Part shown: piece by piece, positions 39,974-51,400 of the stretch
How the letters are laid out: each line of letters begins with the position of its first letter
How positions within the stretch are numbered: the first letter of the stretch is position 1
Assembly: GCA_963210315.1 (NCBI GenBank)
Contig: OY723291.1
Coordinates: 434,001-498,000 of the forward strand
Length of the DNA: 64,000 nt
Direction: 5' to 3'
DNA from: Rhynchopus euleeides
Taxonomy: Eukaryota; Euglenozoa; Diplonemea; Diplonemida; Diplonemidae
Position numbers and translations under genes: made by a program
The notes under the pieces: generated by a model
Databases searched by the model: none
What the model was told of the DNA's origin: nothing
The model's input: the letters and a program-made list of their open reading frames with translations, nothing else

Positions 39974-40956
39974 ATATCAACCAAAATCTGAAAAACCGGA
40001 TACTTTAGTCGTTTACTTGGGCAGCAGCAATTTGTACATTTTTTTTGACAATTTTGAGTTGTGACCCCACCGTGAATTCCGCGGTATACCTAGCAGTCAA
40101 TTCCGCCCTGTTTCGAGTTCCGGAAATGCAGTCTGTTGGGTTCAAATTGGGATGCGGATGCGCATCCCAGTTTGACTGGTGAGGTTGGCCGGGAATTTTT
40201 TTTTTCAAAAAATCTCGGAAAGCTATGGTAGCAACGGAATCAAATGCGGCCAGAATCGGGGAAAAAGGTGTAGTGGAAGACAATTTACTCCCAGATGCAG
40301 TTCTCACCCCCCTTGGTAGGCTTTTGTACAGTGCTTTTTTTGCTTCTTATTGCCTGCGAATCCACCACCTTCCATGCACAGGAAAACTCATCTGAATCAT
40401 GTGAAACACAAACATGGCCTGCTTCAAATGCAAGAGTTCACGGAATGTCACCAACATCACCCTGCTTCCCCGGGCAGTGCAGAATGGCCTGAAGGCCCCC
40501 CACCCAGTGGTCTCGCTGGGGGTCGGGCAAACCAAAAAAGAGGTAGGGCACAGGGTGGGCCGAGCTCGCTCCGCAGGGGAAAAAGTGCAGCCCAACCCCA
40601 CTCCGATTTCCCGCAGCATGATGCAAACAGGGCCACAGAACGTTTTCCCCCCAATTCGAAAGGCATCGGATGCTGCCGCCTTAGATCGTCCTGCTGGACC
40701 AAAAATCAGTAGTCAGGGGGTCTTGGGTTGCCATTGAGCACTTGCAAAACTGCGATCCCGAGTAACTTTGCCAGCGCGCCGTGTTCAGGAACGGCAGCAA
40801 AGCTAACAGGCTACAGGGGGGTCTGGGGGGCGGAGCCCCCCAGCCGCCGGAGGCCACGGTAGTGAACTTCAGCGAAGCTGTTGAAAAAGGTGTAGCGGAG
40901 TGCCATTTACTCAAAATTTTGAAAAAGTATACGGTTTTTCAGATTTTGGTTGATAT
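39974..40956. mobile_element. 983-bp TIR element, non-coding
   Basis: Tips ATATCAACCAAAATCTG on the left and the complement on the right; the match continues as AAAAACCG and ATACTT for about 33 bp. Inner blocks repeat GAAAAAGGTGTAG. It holds the 54-bp hairpin repeat at 40814-40867. I could not fix a target duplication. Confidence 0.7.
40814..40867 (+). repeat. 54-bp hairpin repeat, copy 2
   Basis: Identical by eye to 217-270: a 9-bp GC stem with a GGA loop, followed by AGCCGCCGGAGGCCACGG and GTGAAC. It lies inside the TIR element. Confidence 0.8.
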
Positions 40957-41052
40957 ATTATAAAAACGGAAAAGCAAGAAAACAACAACAATATGCATGT
41001 AACACAAACGAACCCTGCAGCACAACAAACATGCATGTGCATGTGTTTCCTC

Positions 41053-42357
41053 CTAGCGTTGACCGGTCGGCGTCGTCTTCTCAAGTAGCTCGGGGGCCGT
41101 GAACCGCCCATCCGCCTTCCAGCACTTCGCCTCCTCTGCCCAGAACCCGCCGTTCGTGGTCAGCTTCTCCCACGCCGCAGCGAAGTGTGCGTCCAGGTAG
41201 CCGAGGTCCCCTGCAAACGCACACACAATGCTGTTGTAGTTCCTGTCGTATGTGAGCGCTACGTCCGTCGTCAGCATCATCAGGTCAGGCCTGTGCGGGA
41301 TGCGCCACTGCCACTTTCCACCCGGCCCACGGTACGCCCTGTAGTGGCGCCCGTATCTGGCGAGAAGCTGGAAGAACTCGTTGTCCCACTTGAACGGGTC
41401 CGTCGTCCACGGGCCCTCAATCCCGCTGGTGAAGGTGTCCCTCCCCTTCCCGGTCCCGCAGTTCCCCGGCCACGGGTTCAGCGGCTGCTCCGCAGGCGTG
41501 GGCCCGGCCCCGAGGGGGCATGCTCCGTGCGACTTCCCAAACGCATGCCCGCCCCCAATCAGCGCCACAGTCTCCGTGTCGTTCATCCCCATGCGGGAGA
41601 AGATCTCGCGGATGTGGCCCGCAGTGCGCACCGGCTCCGGCACCCCCTGGAACCCCTCCGGGTTCACGTAGATCAGCCCCACAGCCGCCGCCCCGATGGG
41701 GGCCGGGCAGTTCCCCGGGGTCGGGCACGGCGGCTGCTCCGCCCCGGGCCCGAGCGGCGCACTCGCACTCCCGTCTGCCTCGTCAATGCGCCCCACACAC
41801 ACCTCCGTCACAGGGCCCCCCATGTGCAGGATTGCCCCCGTCCCGGCCAGGACAAACAGGTCCCCCCAGCTCAGGGCGTCCCCGTACTTCTGCTTCACAG
41901 GCCACAGGAGGGCGCGTGCCTTGTCCAGGTTTGTGTTGTCCTCCCAGCTGCTCTCCGGCTGGAAGCGCTGGCGGCCCCCGCCGCACCCGCCCGCCCCGTC
42001 CGTGCTGCGGAACGACCCGGAGCAGTGCCACGCAAGGCGCACAAACAGCCCCCCGTACGACTGCCCAATCACAGACGAACGGAACTTGTCCGCAGGCCAG
42101 CACCGCTCCGACTGCGTCAGCAGGTCCACAATGTCTGCAAGCACAGCCTCCACAGACAGCCCCTTCAGCGCCTTGTTGTAGTCCTCCCGCGAAGGCACCG
42201 GTGCGCGGTTCTCCGCCGGTGTCCCCTGCAGAAGCCCGGGACACACTGCGTCTGCCCCGCGTCCTTCCCGGCCCCAGCCTGCATGTGCATCCGCACACAC
42301 CACCAGCCCCACAGCCAGCAGCACCCCCACCCGTCCCATCCCGCCGCACCTCTGCAT
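41053..42357 (-). CDS. Secreted single-domain catalase-peroxidase-like haem peroxidase
   Basis: 434 residues from the ATG at 42357. The N terminus is a signal peptide (GRVGVLLAVGLVVCADAHA). The body aligns with the N-terminal haem domain of KatG. The distal triad is Arg107, Trp110 and His111 (VRLAWH), the proximal set is His271, Trp317 and Asp365, and the adduct residues Trp110, Tyr230 (GLIYVNPEG) and Met256 (SRMGMND) are at almost the same spacing as in KatG. The KatG large loop before Tyr230 is present. The second KatG domain is absent (about 740 residues would be normal) and so is the RYLGP-type segment that carries the mobile Arg. It should bind haem and break down peroxide outside the cell or in the secretory path; catalase activity is uncertain. 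Confidence 0.93.
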   Translation of the reverse strand: MQRCGGMGRVGVLLAVGLVVCADAHAGWGREGRGADAVCPGLLQGTPAENRAPVPSREDYNKALKGLSVEAVLADIVDLLTQSERCWPADKFRSSVIGQSYGGLFVRLAWHCSGSFRSTDGAGGCGGGRQRFQPESSWEDNTNLDKARALLWPVKQKYGDALSWGDLFVLAGTGAILHMGGPVTEVCVGRIDEADGSASAPLGPGAEQPPCPTPGNCPAPIGAAAVGLIYVNPEGFQGVPEPVRTAGHIREIFSRMGMNDTETVALIGGGHAFGKSHGACPLGAGPTPAEQPLNPWPGNCGTGKGRDTFTSGIEGPWTTDPFKWDNEFFQLLARYGRHYRAYRGPGGKWQWRIPHRPDLMMLTTDVALTYDRNYNSIVCAFAGDLGYLDAHFAAAWEKLTTNGGFWAEEAKCWKADGRFTAPELLEKTTPTGQR

Positions 42358-45225
42358 TTATCTGTGTGCTGTTGCTGTCTGTGTCAACTTCCCAAGAAAA
42401 TGACCTGTGTCAGCACGGTGTGGTGCGGCTGTGGTGTTGCACGGAACACGCAAACAGTGTTGCACCTCGCGCAAGTGTTGGTGCTGGTGGTGGGGAGGGT
42501 TGGGTTTTGTGGGGTGGGGGGCCGTGCTTTTCACCTTCCTCTCTTCACTTCCCAACAACGTGCTGCAGCATGCCACAACCACCCACGCGCACAGCAACTG
42601 CAACTTAACCTCAACATTACAACACACACTCACCTCTTGCCAACATGTTGCAGGATGACATGATCAGTCCTAACACAGTGTCGACAGAAACTGAGAAAAG
42701 GTGAGCTGGCTCACTAAACTGCCTGTCACGTCACACACTGAGACACGTACAGTGGCACAGCGAAGGGCCCCCGATGAGAGTTTCCTGATTATATTAGTGT
42801 CGCTCGCACTGCTGAGCCGACTCTGATGCCGCTTCTCGACTGCCGCACACCCACGCCTGCATCCACACGCACAGGGGATCGCACACCCGCACTGAGACCC
42901 ACGGTCAGCACGGGCACCGCCTCTCCCACACGCATGCATGCATGCGCACAGCATGAGCAACCTCCCCACCTCCCCACCCACCCACCCCTGCCCCCCCCCT
43001 CCCCGAGACGACCCAATACCTGGCCAGAAACCACTTACACAAACGCTGCGCTGTGACCCCGTTGATGTACGTGTCACACAGCAAGCGCCAACCAACCAAA
43101 ACAAACCACACAGCACATAGCACAGGCCTGCTTACACTCCTTACGAAGATGGGTAGGGGGTAGGGGGTAGGTGGGTACTGGGAACTGGGAACGGGAGAAC
43201 AAAATGACTGCGGAACGCAGCAATGTTTCTAATCTCTAGACGGGTATATTCGAGGGGGGTTGTTGCAACTTCCATCCGACCATCAGACTGATGGCAATGG
43301 AATTGGGGGTGTGTAACTGGATGTGCGCGCGACAAAGGATCGCGACATCGCGTTTCCAGCGGGTGCCAGGTAAGGCAAGCCCGCGGAATGAGAAAAACAA
43401 GAAAAGCAACCAAGAGGAGCAGAGCACTGTGCGTTCACAGAACCAGTGTGCTCTCACTGCTCTCAAGTTATAGCGGGAGTGGGGCGTGTGCGGTGCGGAA
43501 GCGGAAGGGTGGACACCCACACAGAACAGATCACAGATGACGGGTCACAGACCACAGCTTAGACCCCTGGCTGATCAAAGCAGGGGTTCGCTGCATCTGA
43601 GTCTTTGTTGCGGAGTAGTGCAGCCACAGTTCAGATGAGCTGCCAGCTGCACTCTTAACACACAGGCTTCACTTGCTTGTGTGTCGAACCCGGGTGCACA
43701 AATCGTGGCAAGAGTAACAAAGCGCCTCGACATCGGGGGTTGTTCAGTGTGTGTCGGGAATTGGGGAAGTGCTGATTGGCACTCCAGAAGCACAGCGAAG
43801 CAAGGGTGTCTCGCTGTCACATCTGTGTTGCCCCCGTCAAAACCCATAACACCATCCCAGAAGCAAATTGTTGTCGGGAGAGACGAAGGGAAGAGTACAG
43901 CGGGGTGGGTGGGGTACGGGGGTGCGGTGTGGACGGGTGGGGAGGGAGGGGCGTGGAGGTGGAGGTGGGGGGAGAGGGAAAGGGATGGGAAACAGATGAC
44001 AACCTAGGGGCCCAGGCACAGAGGCCAGAGCCTCCTGTGGGAAGGCGCCGTCCCTCCGTAGGGATATCACTTGGGTAATCATGCGGTGGTGCCAGTCAGG
44101 GGCTGGTGGCTGCACATAGGGCTGGGCATCGTGGGACGGAAACGCAACAACACAGACACGCACACATGCGAACCTTTGTAAATCCTGCACACACATAGAG
44201 AGACTCGGTGTGAATCCCACCCAAAAACACTGCATGCCTCTCCTGCAAAAGTGATTGATTCATCGGCAATATAAAGTACACACGAGCCCCAGCTTCTGCG
44301 GTGGGGGTGGGGGTGGGGGCCACCCATCTATCTACTTTGTTTCTTCAGCACCCTGGCCTTCTTCTTCTTCTTCCGGGCTTCCGGGCTTTCGCGTTTCTCT
44401 CTCTCTCTCTCTTTCTGAACCATGTTCCTGTCTGGATTTGAAGACCTTCACGCGATACCAGCGACGGGAGCAGGAGGGACGCCAGCTTGACCTGACCGCG
44501 ATAGACCCATGTCGCGTGCCATGCCATATCTGCTGCCGTGCCCTCCGGTCGCTGTTCATGGAGCAATACCTCGTGTCAGTCAGTGACGTGAACATTTGCG
44601 GGGTGGGGTGAACGGGGGGACCAAGTTGTCCGCGCATGCGGGCTTCTCCGCCCGCGGGTGGGCGGCAGCCTCACACACACACACACATCCCTTTTTATTT
44701 TGGTGGCGATGCCAGCCCCACCCACGATGGATGTGTGCATGGGGATGGCAGTTCAAAGGGAGAACAGCAAAAAGGAGAACGGGGCAGGGAAGGGAGGGAA
44801 AAAGGAGAGTAGAGCAAGCGCGTCAGATGCAAAGACGCCACGTCTTGGTTTGGGCACAAGACAACGGGGCCTTTCGCTTCCGCTCAAAAAAAATGTCACC
44901 ACAGCACAGTACAGTCCAGTCCACACACACACAAAACCTCAACTCCCGTGATGGGTGGGTGAGGCTAGTGGTGTGTGCGGTGCACGTTTGCTGGCTGGCG
45001 TGTGCTGTGTCGTGACATTTTCTGCTCACAGGTAGTGTGGTGTGCATACCAATTCTCACTCGGTCTGAAATCAAAAAGGGGATAAAAGGACAAAAAAGCG
45101 ATAATGCGATCAAAATGAACTATAATAATATACACGGCAAGGCAACCTTCTCCACAACAACACGTCTGTGTGCCTTCTCACTCTGTGGTGACGGTGACTC
45201 TCTGTGGTGTGTGGCGGGGGCATCA
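42358..45225. other. Intergenic region, one weak two-exon reading frame
   Basis: No strong gene. On the minus strand, exon-like stretches 43127-43020 and 42856-42670 can be joined in frame across GCCAG|GTATTG and GGATGCAG (163-nt intron), giving DTYINGVTAQRL then AAVEKRHQSRLSSASDTN and a stop, but there is no ATG. The rest holds G-rich tracts (43.86-43.99 kb), CA-rich tracts and one copy of a 68-bp repeat. Confidence 0.3.
44221..44288 (-). repeat. 68-bp exact direct repeat, copy 1
   Basis: Identical to 46648-46715, same orientation, 2,427 bp away. On the minus strand it holds TGTACTTTATATTGCC and an acceptor-like CACTTTTGCAG. The sequences beyond the repeat are unrelated. Confidence 0.9.
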
Positions 45226-46560
45226 TCACGGGCTTGCCATGCAGGAGGAAAACTCGAAGTTGTGCACCGTCCCGTCGAGGGCGGCGTCAGCAACCCAGTT
45301 GCTGCGCCCAAGGTAGTTCCTGTTGCGTTCCACCATCCGGGGCAGGTGCAGCGCGCCCCTGCCGCACTCCACACCGTCGATGTAGATGGAACCCAGACCG
45401 TCGACACTCGGCCCACTGTAGCGTGTGATGATCGCCTCCACAGTGACTGCGGTGTTGAGGGGCATGTCGTATGTGCACATCATATTCTGTGCAACCTTCC
45501 CCCGCCACACCTCCAGCACAATCTGCTTCGTGTTCTCAGCCAGTCCCAGGAACACGTTGTCCTGCTCAGCACCGTTCCCGAAGTCGAAGACGCGTGCCCA
45601 CGGCGTGAGGGTTCTGAACAGCACTGTTGCCCTGGCGTAGATCCCGCCACCGAAGCTCAACCGGGCTGCCGCCTCGTTGAACGACGCGACGTCGTGGGCC
45701 CTCACAACCTGCTTCGCACTGGCGCAAGGCAGGGGGCAGGAGGAGATGACAAGGCTGCTCACTGCGCCGTCGAGGGGTGCGTTGCCCTCCCACTGGCTGT
45801 GCCCAACGTAGTTCTTGCGGCGTTCCACCACCGCAGGCAGGGGCACCAGGCCCTTGATGCACTCCACACCGTCGATGTAGATGGTCGCCACACCCTGGAT
45901 AGCAGAGGACCCGTCACGCAAGATGTTCGCCTCCACAGTGAAGGAAGCCCCAAGCGGCGCATCGACTGGGCACACGACTTCCTTCCCCTCCCCCTCGCGG
46001 TACACAATCACCGCAATCTGCTTTGTGCTGTCCCGCAGGGTGACGATGACGTTGTCCCCCGCAGGGCCATTCCCGAAGTCGATAATGCGGCCCCACGGCG
46101 TGTGGCTGTTGACATCCACCCCTGATTCAGTAATGGTGACTTCCACAGAATGCCGCCTCTTCAGGGAAAGAGGAGACTTGCAGATGACCTGCTTCGGAAC
46201 ACCGTGACGGAACACTTGCAGCATAAGGGACTGCGTGTCCTCCGCGAGTGTGAGAAGCACGTTGTCCTTCCCAGCACCGTTCCCGAAGTCGAAGATGCGT
46301 GCCCACGGCGAGTAGGTGTTGAGGAAGATCCCGGCATACGCGTGCATCGATCCCCCGAAGGTCAACGGGCCCAGCTGAACCGGTGTCGATTCCCCTGGCG
46401 AGAGATTGAAAATGGCGACATCCTGAGGAGACATCCCGTCGCGCGCATTGCACGTCTGTCCCCAGTCCGCCCCAATCGATACGCCGGGTTCGCTTCCGAC
46501 CGCCTGCTGCAGCATCACGGCCAGCACGCCGCACACGCACACGCCCCACCGCATCGCCAT
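45226..46560 (-). CDS. Secreted LamG / concanavalin-like repeat protein
   Basis: 444 residues from MAMRWGVCVC, which starts a signal peptide (cut near residue 23). The body has repeats of a LamG-type jelly-roll module with the motif PWARxFDFGNGxxxDNV, a later VEAxI strand and IYIDGVExxxGxxxLPxxVxRxxNYxG. Module 3 (about 296-440) is complete. Before it, residues 65-145 are the first half of one module and 148-276 are most of another, so the two look fused by loss of one half each. Cysteines in matching positions suggest disulphides. Such modules bind glycans or protein surfaces; the substrate is unknown. No membrane anchor is seen. An acceptor (TTTTGCAG, ending at 46670) lies 110 nt upstream. 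Confidence 0.88.
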   Translation of the reverse strand: MAMRWGVCVCGVLAVMLQQAVGSEPGVSIGADWGQTCNARDGMSPQDVAIFNLSPGESTPVQLGPLTFGGSMHAYAGIFLNTYSPWARIFDFGNGAGKDNVLLTLAEDTQSLMLQVFRHGVPKQVICKSPLSLKRRHSVEVTITESGVDVNSHTPWGRIIDFGNGPAGDNVIVTLRDSTKQIAVIVYREGEGKEVVCPVDAPLGASFTVEANILRDGSSAIQGVATIYIDGVECIKGLVPLPAVVERRKNYVGHSQWEGNAPLDGAVSSLVISSCPLPCASAKQVVRAHDVASFNEAAARLSFGGGIYARATVLFRTLTPWARVFDFGNGAEQDNVFLGLAENTKQIVLEVWRGKVAQNMMCTYDMPLNTAVTVEAIITRYSGPSVDGLGSIYIDGVECGRGALHLPRMVERNRNYLGRSNWVADAALDGTVHNFEFSSCMASP

Positions 46561-46647
46561 AGCAATAATAGTAGCACGCGTTTGCGATCTATCTGCACAG
46601 GGGGCGGTGGTAGTGGTAGTGGTGGTGGTGGTGGTGTTCCTGTCCGA

Positions 46648-46715
46648 CCAAAAACACTGCATGCCTCTCCTGCAAAAGTGATTGATTCATCGGCAATATA
46701 AAGTACACACGAGCC
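46648..46715 (-). repeat. 68-bp exact direct repeat, copy 2
   Basis: Identical to 44221-44288. Here it forms part of the region upstream of the LamG-like gene and contains its likely splice acceptor. Confidence 0.9.
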
Positions 46716-47333
46716 TCGGAAGCACATCACACGGCGGGACGCAGCAGCTCCACTCCACCTGATACGGATGCACGGCAGACAGCAGGAACAGCGGCGTTGC
46801 GTCCGATAGCTCCCCTCGGAGCACGCCCAAGTCCCCCCACTGCCCAGCGCCTGTCCTCAGACTTGCGTCATAAGCTCTCAGTGGACAAAGATGTACTGGG
46901 GGCCGGGGGTAGGGCGGGGTGTGGCAGAGCGGGAACTTGGGGCGTGCCTTGTCGCTCGAAACTGCACCTCCAGCACACACTCCTCCTTCGAACGGCCGGC
47001 CGCAATAAACTGCTGCCCTCCCCCCCCAAACCCCCACCTCCAGCCTGACACCCAAAGCTGTGTAGCAGCCTGTGCCCCACTGGCTGTGCAACCCAGGTAC
47101 TCAGGTACCCATGTGTTACAAAAGTGTGGCAAACCAGGACAGTCACCTCCCCAACACTTCCGTGCCGTGCCAACGCGGTCGCTTTGAGAGTGTGGGGCGA
47201 TGGACATACGCCTGGTCAATTCGGGTTGGTAGAGCACGAAACCAGCTATGCTGGTTGCGACCGGTTGCCACTGTGTGCGTGTGGGTTGTGTGGATATGGT
47301 GCCTTCCTGTCCGGGAGGTGTCCTCGTCACCAC
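46687..47333 (-). other. Possible 3' end of an unrecognised minus-strand gene
   Basis: Two coding-like stretches fit one frame if joined. The upstream part (to about 46948) contains FVLYQPELTRRMSIAPH and QQFIAAGRSKEECVLEVQF. The downstream part (46876-46687) reads AYDASLRTGAGQWGDLGV to VEWSCCVPPCDVLPR and a stop inside the 68-bp repeat. The join would need a 71-nt GC-AG intron, which is unlike the other introns here, and no start is visible. Treat as a lead only. Confidence 0.3.
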
Positions 47334-47570
47334 TCCAGGCTCAAATCTTCACTGCCTGCCTGCAACACGTGGGGAGGGGGGTCCAATCTGAAACGAAATT
47401 GGGGCAAATAATGATCACACACGCTCAGTACGAATGTGGCGTGTGTATGTGTGTGTGTGGGGTGCTGAAGAACAAAATTATGGCACTGGCATCTCTGAAC
47501 ACGGCGCACAAAAAGAAGCCTTCGAAAAGGCACATGAAATAAAAAAACAGCTTCGGCAGATACACCCCAC

Positions 47571-48466
47571 CAGGGGTCTCGGCTCGACACCCCCCTCCAG
47601 AGCCCAGGGTGTCGAGATTTTATTTCCTCCCAAAACCGCCTTTATTTGCATGTTTGAGCTCCGTGCGGATCGTAGTGGGGTCATTTTTTTTCCACGGTGC
47701 TTATTGCAACCCATCAAATGTGTAGGTGTTTCAGGGCCAGAGAGCCTAGAGCCCACGGCGGTTACTTCCAGAAAGTTCCCATATTGCGGTCGGTTGAGTA
47801 GGCCGCCACACCTGTGGGGGCAACCTGTCTCTGAGCTTGGAAAAACGATGATGTGAGCGTTATAGTCCAGATCATCGTGCAGTGTTTTCAAGCAGTTTCT
47901 CCATCGGCTTGCGGATCCATCATCAAGAATTGACCCTACAACGCGAAACAGTGCGATTGATGCAAAGCGGACCTCCAGCTAACGCACCACCACTATGATC
48001 AGCGGTTTGCCAATTTCTTGGTGGTGCTTCTTCCCCGCTTTGGTGACAAGGTGTCGTTGCTGATGCTGTTGAACAGTGCTGTCCATCCCTTGCAGTGCAA
48101 CCTGTGAGAGATCTCCATCAAGGAGCGTCAGCCGAGCGAGAGTCACTGTCACCAGGTCACTGAGGGAAATGAGGGATATTGCCTGGAGCTGGCGTGAATA
48201 GCAACTGCTGGGAGGGGCATGTGATGGGCCCTCCTGGTCCCAGCTCGACCCTCCGAGCCCAGATCCACCATTCCTGAAAAAAACCGTGTTAGTTGCATGT
48301 TTGAGCACAACGCTTCCCGAGATCATATTTTTTTTTCGTCGGTCCCAAGAAAAAATGCTACCAAATGGCCATGGGAATACAGGTGTCGAATTCGACACCT
48401 GAAAAATTGGGGGAAAAAGGCCAGGTGTCGAAAAAAAGCAGGTTTTCGACACCCCCGAGACCCCTG
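47571..48466. mobile_element. 896-bp hAT-like non-autonomous element
   Basis: Tips CAGGGGTCTCGG on the left and the complement on the right, flanked by CACCCCAC (47563-47570) and CACCCCGC (48467-48474), a 7/8 match to an 8-bp duplication. Both ends carry GTGTCGA / TCGACAC words, including GTGTCGAATTCGACAC near 48.39 kb. No gene inside. Confidence 0.72.
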
Positions 48467-48474
48467 CACCCCGC

Positions 48475-51400
48475 CCACACCCCCGAGCCAACAACAGCAA
48501 TTAGGTAAAGTGATCTGAAAGGGTGCACTGTGAAGCCGAGCCTTTGAGGCTGGACCTGACAGCCCCACCACCAAACCCAATATTTCTAGTCTCCCTGGCG
48601 ACGGTCCTAATAACAGAACTGCCCTTTGCACCAAGAATGAACTTATCTGGGCAGCTGACGGGGGCGGGGTGGGGGTTGTGACAATGCCAGCCACCCCACC
48701 CCACCCCACCCCCGCACTGTCCCTTTGGCAGGGCTGCAAGAGCAAAAGCAAAGCTTGGCCGATTCGGCAGTCGCATAATATTTCTCTCTTCAAAAGGTGT
48801 CGTCGATACCCGGCTTTGCTGACTCGTGGGAGGGGGCGAGGGGTGGGGTTGTGGCAATGCCACCCACCTACCCCACCCTGTTCTGTTAAGAGAGAGGAAA
48901 TGAAGCACGCGCAGATGTAGACTAACGTGGACAGCCTCTTTGGGATGCATGGTGGATTGTGTGGGGAGGGGAGGTTTGCATAAGAACGGCGCCAGTTCGC
49001 GAGACTGACTGGGACCCCCTGGACCTCCACCATGTTGGGATTCCGAAATCAGTTCGGTTTGGCTAGGTTTTCCCACGGGTGGGCCGGCGTTCCTCGGAAT
49101 GAGTATCGAAGACGATTCAATTTTTCGAAATATTTCTCGGGGGGTATTTTTTTTGGTTTTTGGCAGTTGGCAGGAAGGGTTCTGAGTAGCCCCTTCGGAA
49201 AAAACAAGCGAATTCTTTGGTTCCGGGTGAGTGGGGTGGGTAGGGAGGGGGGTGATTGGAGCTCACTTTGGGCAAACAAAGCCTGTTGCGCCAAAATTCA
49301 AATCAAACGATACGGGGCACGTGAAGGTGAGGTCATTAAATAGGCACGAACGGTGCCACCGAGGTGTGGGAGAGCTGCACCGAACGATGCCACCACCATT
49401 ATCTTGTGTGAAAACGCCACCTCGCTGTTCATTGTTCTGGCAAATAGATCTAATGGTGTTGGTTTCCTGCGCAAATCCAGATCTGGCGTCGAACCCCACC
49501 ATGATGAAGATGGGCGACCCGTCCGTCGCACCGGGGCCAGGCGGAATGACCCCGACACAATAAAGGCTCACCTCCCCACCCCAAAACTGCGCTGTCCGCC
49601 AGGGTTTGCTTTGACAGAAACCTGTTGAACCTTGATAAAACTTGCTGAAGTAAAAACGCCACCTCATCCCTCCCTTTCGAGTTCCTGAAAGAGGAGAGAA
49701 ATTGTGACAAAATCGCCATGACCTGACCCGCACGAGTTCCCACAGGACGGGACCCTGCTTGTCATCACGACCAGGCGCGGGGTGGATTTTTTTTTTGGTG
49801 TCGACAATCACAAGCAAGCTTGATCTGTCCCATTGACGCCCCTTACCCTGCGAGCAGGTTCGGGGGCAGTGTACTTTCAAAGTATAGACGGGGTCCGTCC
49901 TCAACCTCAGGAAGTATTCACAGCACAGGGTACACTTGATTCTGAAAGAAGGAGAACATTTCTGCATTTGGCTTTCTCAGGTTCACATCATGTTTCGTTT
50001 CCTAACGCATACATAGATTTTTTTTTCTTTCAGAGAATATGCAATGTAGGGTAGGACACTGAGAACATTCGGCGCGTCATCCATCCCATAGGAGAGGCGC
50101 ACCTAGTCGGAATCATAGAATCAGAAGCACGAACACGCCACCCGGCACCTGCAAGGAGCATCATGACTGTTCGCCCAACAGGAAGGCTGCTGGTTTCGCT
50201 GGTGAAAACCTATGAGCAGCCGATTGCCGTGTTCAGCTCCCCCACCCCTTCTGCCTTGAATCGCAAAAGAAAAAGGGCAGGATGGGGGGAAGTGGGGTCG
50301 GGCGGGCGGAAATCACCGCATTTGCTAGATGGGAACTGAAGAAGAAGACATTGAACACGAGGGAAGCACCACCTGGCTTCCCGAAAACAAGAATGGGGGG
50401 GCTGCGGAATGGGCATCTGAGACCTGATGGGGCAACATGCCTTCGGTGTGGGAAGGGGCAGGAGGGGTTGGGGGGACAAAGCGGCTTTCAAGGCAATGAG
50501 GATGCGATGATCACATTTTTGAAGCCACCTTTCGAATAAACTCGGTGTGGCCTACACTTTCTTCTTGCAGCCACATCCGCCACATCATGCTCTTGATGCG
50601 ACCTCCGCTGTTGAAAGGCCGTGCATCCATGTGTTCTGAATCGCAATGAGATGCGACTATTTCGGAGGTGTTCCTTCAGAATAACGCACCTCAGCAGGAT
50701 GTATTCCATGAACTTCTCCTCTTCAACATTCATTCTCCACACCATTTCCGTGTCGGGGGGTCGGGGGGGGTAAAAGTTGCATCACCAATAGTTATCTCGT
50801 GATACAAACGCACAAATGTGAACTGTCGGGCCATAATAGGGCACCGCCAAAACACACCCCGCCACCGCCTGCAAAGAAAGGGAGGGCAATGGAGAGGCAT
50901 CAATTGAACTTTGGGTGTTGCGTGCATGAGTAGAGGAGGCAGTGATTTGTCGCCCCGTGATAGGGGGCAATACACCCATTAAATCTGTTGCCTTTGTTCA
51001 ATGCAACGGCACCGTATCGCACGCAATCCCACCTGCCTTCGTTTATTCGCATGAACAAGCAACCACGACTGATTTTTTTCCCCTGCGGGATTCAGAAGAA
51101 AGAGAGAAAAAGAGAAAAAGAGCAGATGCCGAAAGAAATAAAGCACACCACAAAGAACCAGCGAGAGCGAGAGAGAGAAGGGGGGGACTTTTGGCCCATC
51201 TTCCCTCAGCTGGGTGTTGCACCTCCCGTCCTGACCTGGCTGTTGCGCCGGGCTGGAGATCCTGAAGCACTGTGGACAGGCGGCAACACCCAGCTGGTGC
51301 CAATCACATAAAGCAGAATAAAGAGAGACAAACAGACAGACAGACGGACAGTGGGTTTTGCATTGATTCGCATGTGTATTACAGCAAAACCCATGGAGTG

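Larger units (their letters stand above)
38112..41052. other. Intergenic region with one TIR element
   Basis: Nearly 3 kb without a supported gene. Long frames near 38.3-39.1 kb overlap on both strands, have no domain and change composition along their length. A TIR element occupies 39974-40956. A short repeat with AAATGTCAC / GTGACATTT ends lies at about 39291-39450 and resembles 44889-45030. Confidence 0.45.

Noticed and set aside
41185-42663. 492-codon frame on the plus strand
   Set aside because: Antisense to the peroxidase gene and composed mainly of Arg, Pro and His, as expected for a GC-rich shadow.
43681-43700. GTTCGA-like B box suggesting a tRNA
   Set aside because: The flanking bases do not form a T stem and no A box or acceptor stem could be found.
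46640-46716. The 68-bp repeat as a spliced-leader RNA gene
   Set aside because: TGTACTTTATATTG recalls the 3' end of kinetoplastid leaders and TTTTTGG recalls an Sm site, but no GT donor follows the leader-like part and the copies are not in a tandem array.
49263-49967. 234-codon frame on the minus strand
   Set aside because: No recognisable domain, overlapping frames, and composition like the non-coding DNA around it.
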